Positions 56,925-64,000 of a stretch of DNA of 64,000 nucleotides are shown piece after piece. The notes beneath the pieces are model-generated. The model had not been told where the DNA came from, made no database searches, and saw nothing but the letters and a program-made list of their open reading frames with translations. The translations under genes were made by a program, and so were the position numbers. Within the stretch, counting starts at the first letter, position 1. Each line of letters begins with the position of its first letter. This DNA comes from Cryptomeria japonica (Eukaryota; Streptophyta; Pinopsida; Cupressales; Cupressaceae), in contig NC_081409.1 in the NCBI RefSeq assembly GCF_030272615.1, positions 246,699,502-246,763,501 on the forward strand, given 5' to 3'.

Positions 56925-59430
56925 TGTATACATTTAAAAATGGTTTGGAGATGATTAATGAAATATGCAATGATTTAATTGATAAACCTTTCTAATTAAT
57001 TAAACATGTAGTGATTTAATTAATTCCCCTTTTATTCTTCTACTTGTAAATAAATCTAAGGATTTATCTATATAGTTCATTTCAATATTCCCCTTTGGTT
57101 AATTAATCTCAATTAGTTCCTCCTTGATTAATTAATCTCAATTAATTAATTCTCCCCACCGTAATTCAATTCTTCTATTCCCATAATTAAATAAAAAAAT
57201 TCAATCATTTGTTGAATTTAATTATCCCTTGGCATTTAATTTGAATTTTTAAATTCAAATGAGCATGTGGCTCCTAATCTTTAATCACCTAGCCTAACCA
57301 CCTTGATGAGGAGGGGTACTCAAAGAGAGTCAATCCTTTTCAAAAAGGCAGTCAAGTGATGTCTTAGTGGGCTCCCTTCATTATTCATTGGTCTATCAAC
57401 CAAACTAAACATCCAAAGTCTCTAGGAGTGCTCCTAATCAGTATGTGCTCACTGGTTGCTCAAGCATGGTTCAGATTCACAAGGGTAAATCCAACCTTAC
57501 ACTATCAAACTCCTAACATATGCTTGAAGGGATTATAGAAGATGTCCATAAGGTTTTACAAGGCCAATCAACTGGTTTTGTGCTTAGGTTTCATCCATTT
57601 CTCAATTGCTCTTTCCTTTTCCTATTTTCTAGGCCTAGTAGCCCTAGAGCCCCAATTAGCCCTACTTAACCGGTTTTTGTGGATTTATTCAAAATTTTCC
57701 CAAAGACCTAGACAAACTCATTTGTGATCTGAGTACCCTTTTGGAATAACTTCAAGATTCATGAAGTGAGAAAACTCAGTCTGACTGTACAGGTACAGAA
57801 CCAGAAAATGTCTTGTTTTGAAGGGTTTTAGGGTCTTTTATGGTCTTCTTCAAGAATTTAATGTCCTCCCTAATCTGCCACACCTCCAAACTCTCACATA
57901 GGCTCTGCCACACCCCACTTGCTCATGCCAAACACTTGCCAAATCCAAACCTGCTCATCCCTGCAAGCACTTGCATAATTTCAATCACTTCCTAACCAGG
58001 TTATGATTGAGCTCGCCTAAGAAATGATATCCAATGGCCTTTCAATGACCTCCAAATAAAACCAAAGACTATTTACATTGTACAAAGGTTCCATGGCTCA
58101 AGTCCCAAGGGTTATTGAGAAGAACTCAAAGGACTTCAGATGGAACCATGTTTGGGCCTCTCAAACCCTTGCTCAGGCCAAGAGCTTTCAAAATCAAGAA
58201 CTCAATTCAAACCTACAAAAAAACTAACCAAAATGCTTCCTAAGAATTATAAGAACATGTACAAAACAATTATCAAAGAACAACAATGCAATCAATCCAT
58301 GAAGTACGGACTGTTGCTCCAAATTTGAGAAAAATGCAAGGTAAAACTTGGAAAATGGTCTTCAAAATGTATTATGATCTGCTCCAGGCGTTCACCAACC
58401 TCATTAAATTCATACTTAGGGAATTTATATTCCATTTTGGGCCTAACTAACTCTCCATCATTTTCTTAACTAACCCTTTGCTCAAAGTTGCTCAAAGTTG
58501 CTCAACGTTGCAAAATGTTGTCAAGCAACTTTGACAACTTTTGCCAAAAAGTGCATTTTTGCATTTTTGCATTTCATTCTTTGTTTCTCCTTCTAAACCA
58601 CCTAGGATGACTAAAAACCACTAACATGACATGTCTCAATGCCAAATAAGGCTTTTCAAGAAGTTTTACACCAAAATGTATGTTTATGCCATTTTAGGCT
58701 TACAAGGGCTTACAAGCCAAAATTGAGTAAATGCATGATCCTATTGACATCCAACCTACCAATGCATAGCACAAACACATGAGGACCTATGAGAAGTCCC
58801 TTATTGACCATACAAAACCAAAATATGGACCAACACACCAAAAATGAAGAAATTGCACTCATAACTAGGTGCTCCTGCACCACACCCTTTAACCTAACCT
58901 CCAATCTAACCTTGGGTTATAACCAACCCTATCCCTTCTTGCACATCCTAGCCTCTTTTGGGTTGGATATTTCCTCTTGGAGACACATGGCTCCCTTGCC
59001 ACATGTCTTCTCCCCTTTGACACTTTCCCTCTTATGAGCAATTTGTTGAAGATTCTTGGACACTTGTCACCTTAGAGATGGCATGTGTCTCTCTTTCCAA
59101 CCTCTTTTCCAACTTCTCCATCCTTATCCCTTGATATCTCCAGATTAGATCCAGACCGTCGGTTCCTACCACCTCAGCCTTGGCGTTGGAAATTCTATAA
59201 ATGCACCCGATTTCAATCAATCAAACCCCCTACATATTTAGCTTAATTCTGCATTATTACTCTCTTGAATTTTACATCTTATCATTTGGATAGATTAGCA
59301 ATCATCATAGGAATATCATAGCATCTTGGTATCACATCCCATCAATCATGCATTTAGCATAATATCATGTAGCTACTCATATCCTAGGTAGCCATTTTGT
59401 GACCATGCTGCTACTAAGAGCCACATCAAA
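56925..59430 (+). mobile_element. 3' LTR of element B (right end uncertain)
   Basis: Starts TGTATACATTTAAAAATGG after the tract. AT-rich U3 with aattaatt words, TATA box ctataaatgc at 59195-59204, leader-like sequence after it. The end near 59430 is a guess; no second LTR or duplication is available. At ~2.5 kb it would be the longest LTR in the window. It holds no gene. Confidence 0.55.
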
Positions 59431-60250
59431 AGATTCAAAAAGTCCTTGGGATTAGAGGGAAATGAGACATCACAAAGAGGGAAAAAATTGTATTTATAAA
59501 TCCTAATTTGCTTTCTATTTCATTATTTGTCTCATTTATGTGTTGTTTTGTATTGTTTAATGATTGAAACACTATTCAAACACATGAATATATATGTGAG
59601 TGTATAAACATGTTGCAATAAAATTTGAGTAAATCATTTTAAATAAAATACTAATCCGACAATTTTTAATTCTAGAAAGTTTACACATACACAAATTATT
59701 AAAACATTATATTTAATTATGTATAGTTATTTCATATGAAAAATAAACTATAAAATTTGATTTAATTGAGAAAATTTAGGTTTAAACATGTACATGTTGA
59801 AAATGTCTTACATAAGATTAAGAAAGATACATCCAAACTAAAAGATATGAAGTCAAAATACTTTTTTTTAATAATTTGGACATGAATCCATAATTGCATT
59901 ATTTATTTATCTCTTGTATTGGGACAAAAGTTTACAATAGGTTTTCTAGAAAAAAACAATCATTCGGGGATAAATTCCATGAGGATTATCTCATCCAAAT
60001 TTATCAATATATTAAAATTTTAGTTACAAAGATAAACTCTTCTACTTTATTAATTATGTAGATCAAGCTTCCTTTAGATTTTTTGAATTGATTGATCCTC
60101 CATGTATTATTGTTTCTCAAAATAAAATTTTCAAATAAAAAGACAAACTTCAGGTGGAAAATACCTAATATAATAATGTTTAATCATTAGGATGATTTGA
60201 GTATTCTACATTTTACACTATCATGAATAAAGATTTAGTGTATTAATCAT
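59431..60250. other. AT-rich unassigned sequence between B and G
   Basis: No gene, repeat or element end recognised. It may be target DNA or the 5' side of element G. Confidence 0.3.
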
Positions 60251-60256
60251 GCTTAG

Positions 60257-61100
60257 GTGGTTTTATTATGTGACATGTTAGTTTTAGGGGTAGGTATTCA
60301 CAACAACAAGATGTACACACTAGAAGCTGATAAAAAAATGCATAGTGGTTTTGAAAAGGGAGTAGGATGTATATCTTCCTTTGACAATGTGGTTCCTTCT
60401 ACAACAGAATCTCCTATCAATGATGTTTTCTTAGAGAAAAAATAGGGTCCATTAAACTTTACACCTTCCTTTGTTGGAGAATATAAAGTCCCCAAATTTA
60501 AAGCTAAAGCCTTGAAAGAGCCTTGTGTTTCATTTATCCAAGATTCTTCTAATTCCATTCCAATCTCTTCATCTTCTAACACATGTCTCGATGATGATTG
60601 AGGCTATTTAAACTTCAATCCAATTGAAACTAAGATTTCACCCTCTCCTCTTGGCATTTCGACACCCACTAAGGATCCTACATTTGATTTGGGAAAACAT
60701 CATATCCTTTCTAAACATAGGTATAATGGACATGGTTTAAGATGTATAGAACAAGGTATTGAGGCTAATGAGAAATCAACACCACACATTTATAAAAAGG
60801 GTTTAGGTTTCCAACCTTCTCCTTTGTTTGCATCCCCTCACCCATTGTCTAACACATCTATGTCTTCTTCTCTTATTTTTTCATCTAAATAAGAGATTAT
60901 TCATTAGCACTTCTTAAAGCCAACTTCATTACTCTCCCTTGGCCAAAATAAAGAAAAAACATAAACAAACTCATGAAAATTATTTTGTTTGTGTGTATCA
61001 TCAAATGCATGGCCATTCCACTAATGAATGTCAAGCCTTTGAGTATAAAACTCAACAACTTCTCATATATGGTATTATTCAAATGACAAGTGGCAACGAG
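60257..61100 (+). pseudogene. Gag-like fragment of element G
   Basis: Contains a Ser/Pro-rich stretch, a G-patch-like part (GHGLRCIEQGIEANEKS and KGLGFQPSP, about 60730-60820) and then a CHHC knuckle (CVYHQMHGHSTNEC, about 60990-61035) followed by a helical stretch, all matching F in order. Several stops interrupt it. Confidence 0.55.
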
Positions 61101-62009
61101 TGACACCTTTGTCATGCCCCTTCTAAATAACACTTATCCTATTATGTTGCTCCTCATTATTTGACACAAGTAACTTACCTTTTGGGATCTCATTGTCATT
61201 TATGGTGGTACAATTTTATGTGCTATCATATTTGGATAGAAACATAACAGCCTAGTTATTATTCTCTCTATATTGAGGGCAAGAATAGTTTTCAAACATT
61301 TATCCTTCATTAGGATCCTCATTCCCTTTGTTGAGTTGTATCTTTTATAACAATTTGCCTTTTTTAATAGAATTGTTTCTTCCTCATGAAGATCGTATCC
61401 TTGTTTGGAGGTGTGTATCCTTGATTAGAACCTCTTCCTTTCTTGAAAGTATATATCTTTTTAAAATGATCTCACCTTGGAGTTGAAAGTGTGTGTCCTT
61501 CATCAAGAATCTCCTTTCCTAGCAATTGAGAAGTTGTTTATTCTTGATCTCCTTCCCCTTTTAGTGTTTAAGATGTCATATTTGTTTTAAGATCTCCTTT
61601 ATTTATGAAGGTAGATATCTTTAGACAAAGATATGTCCTCCCCCTTTAATAGTCGTGTATCCTTGATAAGAATCCCTTTACACTTGGTCAAAGATATGTC
61701 CTTTACAACTATCTCTTCCTTTCTTAAATAATTGTATCCTTTATATGAATCTTCTTGCTAGCTTGGAACACATGATTTTTTGTTGAAATATATCTCCTTG
61801 GTGTTGAAGGTGTTTTTATCCTTGTTGTGGATCTCCATCTTCCTTGAGATATCAACATAGAAATATGTTGACATCTTAAGGGGGGCATATGAGGCCTACT
61901 CGTCACTCGTAGTTATTCATTATTGTGCTCCCAAAGTGGTGGTGTTATGTTACATAACTCCCCAAGGCATGGTTATCAATCTATCTCTAGCAACTTACAT
62001 GACATATAA

Positions 62010-62430
62010 CCTTTGTTTTGATCATCTAGCACAATGTGGCTTACTAGCATGTTTTACGCTTTCTTAGGCATTAGTCAACTAGCATAGCATGGATTACTAG
62101 TTTGATCATTGTTCTCACTTTGCGCTCCTTGATCCTTGGTCATCTAGCATAATACAACTTTTGTTAGTATGATTGTCATTGTTGGTTAGCTAACATAACA
62201 CATTTGGCTAGTATAATCGTTTGTTGCATTGCACTAACCACACAACATAATACACTTATTGTCTAGTGGAATATGTGCCTCTTTCGATGGATCACCTAGC
62301 ATAACACAACTTGCTAGCTATTAGAATCTATGCCTTTAACATGAATCACCCAACATAACACACCTTGTTGGACAATAGAATTCATCATTTTCCCATGGAC
62401 CCCTAGCATAACATATCTTGCTAGTTTTTG
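62010..62430 (+). repeat. Degenerate repeats with ctagcataacacaacttgctag core
   Basis: About eight copies spaced 40-65 bp, heavily decayed; the core is given split as ctagcataacac and aacttgctag. They lie between the gag fragment and the LTR, where E has its 50-bp repeat and F has two related units. Confidence 0.6.
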
Positions 62431-62699
62431 GACCATGGATTCTTGTCTCATCTCTTTCTAAAATTCCACTTGTGCTCTTACAATAACATTCTAAGAATGT
62501 TATTAGCAATAGAGACACTTTTGACATTGAGATCTCTTCAATTACTTGACTTGGAATTTTTTGTTTGTTTAAGTATTAACATTGTTTGCTTTGTGTATAT
62601 TTGAATATTTTGTGTGGATTGATAGAATCATAAGTTTGGGGGCTTGATTATTCCTCAACTCTATTTTACTGCAAGTATGAGCATATGTTCATACTCCCA

Positions 62700-62716
62700 C
62701 TAAAGTGGGGACTAAA
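62700..62716 (+). promoter_or_regulatory. Polypurine tract of element G
   Basis: ctaaagtggggactaaa directly before the TGTAG LTR start; compare 2774-2791. Confidence 0.65.
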
Positions 62717-63089
62717 TGTAGTGTCATAAAATTTGAGCCCTTTACGATTTCACACTCTTTTTGGGTCCTTTGTTTTAGTGTGCCTCCTTCTAGGTCATTT
62801 TGAGCCTATTTTGGTCTTATCACATCCAAATTGTCATCAGGACGAGTTCTGAGATTAGGGACCTTTTCTGAGTATACAAGACAAGTTCGGAGATTTTCCG
62901 TTCGGCTCTATGGGAATCATCGTACGAGTATATTCTTTTGTTGTTTTCTTTTGGGGTTTACTCGTTTGGTTCGGTGATAATACTTATTCTTCTCTATGAT
63001 AATTGTCGTACGGATTTCTACTTTGCTCTTTTTATAAACAGTATACTTTTTAGGGTTTTCTTGATTTGGCTTTGGATCTTATTGACGCT
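62717..63089 (+). mobile_element. 3' LTR of element G, cut by element H
   Basis: Starts TGTAGTGTCA and stops at the H insertion. Weak similarity to the F LTR (tttagtgtgcctcc; tctaggtc). A possible TATA-like tttttataaa lies near 63030. Confidence 0.55.
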
Positions 63090-63887
63090 TGTTTATGGTA
63101 AAAATAGAAACAACAATATTGAAAGACTAAATGGATTCAACCACAAAACCCTAGCCTAACAACAACAAAGATCCACCATAACATATGAAGATTACCTAAG
63201 ACAATGCAAATCAAATGAAATCACAAAGATTATACCATCACATGTCCAATAGGGTTTGGATCTCCATTCTTCCTATATCCATTGATCTTGCTTGATATAT
63301 TTGCTCTCAGATTTTATGTGTGAACAAGAGCTCAACAAAGAACGGAAATGTGGTTGCAAGTAGGCTTGATCGCATATGAAAGTTCAAATGCTAGAAGGCT
63401 TGATTAGGATAGATTGAATAGAATGATTAGGGTTGATAATGAAGGAAGCATCTCCTTATATAGAAGACACTATAAGAAATGGAGCGATAAGATTGAGAGG
63501 TGTACAAGATAAATGGTCGGCTAGGATTAGAGGGTAGGTAGAGGAAATAAGAAAATAATGAGAGGGTAGGTAGTGTAGGAATTAAGAGATGAATGACTTG
63601 TGTCACGGGTAGAAAAGGTTAATGAATTAATTAAATAAATAAAGATTTATTTAATTAATAGAAGAAGTGGGATCAATTAAATAAATAAAATATTTATTTA
63701 ATTTAAGAGAAAAAGATAATTTACATAAATAAATGTATTTATTTAAATGAGAAATAAGGCTAGAAGAGGATAAATAAATTAATTAAATAAATAAAGATTT
63801 ATTTAATTAATAGAAGAATTAGGCTTAAAATAATTAAATAAATAAAGGTATTTATTTAATTAGATAGGACAATTTTAGGTGTCTACA
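63090..63887 (-). mobile_element. 3' LTR of element H (798 bp)
   Basis: Minus strand TGTAGACACCTAAAATTGTC ... ends TACCATAAACA (A ends ACCATATACA). Same AT palindrome series (63600-63870) and TATA box (TATATAAGG, near 63463-63454). The full palindrome set is present, as in A's 5' LTR. Confidence 0.93.
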
Positions 63888-63933
63888 TTTTGCCCCTCTT
63901 TGAGACAATGTCGCTTGTTGCGTTGTTTCAAAG
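63888..63933 (-). promoter_or_regulatory. Polypurine tract and preceding hairpin of element H
   Basis: Minus strand arms CTTTGAAACAA and TTGTCTCAAAG, inner stem CGC-AACAA-GCG, then AGGGGCAAAA. 36 nt long, as in A, B and E. Confidence 0.75.
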
Positions 63934-64000
63934 AAGATAAGATGATCTGATACAAAGTTGCCCCAAGATGGGAATGATATGCCCCCTCGAGAGATTGGAT

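Larger units (their letters stand above)
60251..62716 (+). mobile_element. Element G, 3' internal part (sister of F)
   Basis: Gag-like fragment, pyrimidine-rich region, repeats and polypurine tract in the same order as F, and again no pol. The left boundary is uncertain. Confidence 0.6.
63090..64000 (-). mobile_element. Element H (A family), 3' end; continues past the window
   Basis: Minus strand: 3' LTR 63090-63887, then polypurine tract, hairpin and the upstream block equal to A's 47130-47251. Gag-pol would lie to the right of the window. The five bases before the LTR (acgct, 63085-63089) are the predicted duplication. Confidence 0.9.

Overview
The window is plant nuclear DNA made almost entirely of nested, decayed LTR retrotransposons. 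I see no host gene, rRNA, tRNA or CRISPR array. The elements point to a seed plant with a large repeat-rich genome (a gymnosperm is plausible but not proven): Ty3/gypsy polyproteins with a second, archaeal-type RNase H and a CHHC gag knuckle (hallmarks of the plant Tat lineage), 0.7-2.5 kb LTRs, 15-20 kb elements, and antisense plant-mobile-domain (PMD) genes. Element names (A to H, and C) are mine.

Layout. 1-5068: 3' end of a pol-less element F (+) with its 3' LTR from 2792, a (TACATA)n microsatellite, and a candidate LTR at 4412-5068. 5069-52765: a minus-strand Tat-like element C, truncated on the left, with its 5' LTR at 51934-52765. C was split three times. Element A (+, 31972-47936, TSD cttat) landed in its gag. 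A solo LTR (29344-30878, TSD attac) landed near the gag/pol junction. Element D (-, 6300-27171, TSD tgaaa) landed in its reverse transcriptase. D in turn holds element E (-, 8899-22146, probable TSD ctctc). 52766-59430: the 3' part of another Tat-like element B (+). 60250-63089: pol-less element G (+), sister of F, broken by element H (-, 63090 to the window end), which belongs to the same family as A.

A and B share an uncommon layout. Between pol and the 3' LTR they carry, on the opposite strand, a two-exon gene coding for a PMD protein followed by a coiled-coil region. Its roughly 700-bp intron holds short motifs repeated every ~20 bp. In A the same motif, in the same orientation relative to transcription, forms two ~20-bp-period arrays in the gag leader. 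A, B, E and H also share a 36-nt hairpin whose 3' arm runs into the polypurine tract, with compensating changes, and A, C and E share a 58-59-nt leader hairpin. D is a different kind of element: Met-type primer site, nucleocapsid knuckles without a capsid or pol, and a ~1,090-codon second gene of unknown function.

All coding regions are broken by stops and frameshifts. The stops I checked fit C-to-T or G-to-A change, as expected for methylated, silenced repeats. Boundaries were read by eye; those marked uncertain need alignment to other copies.
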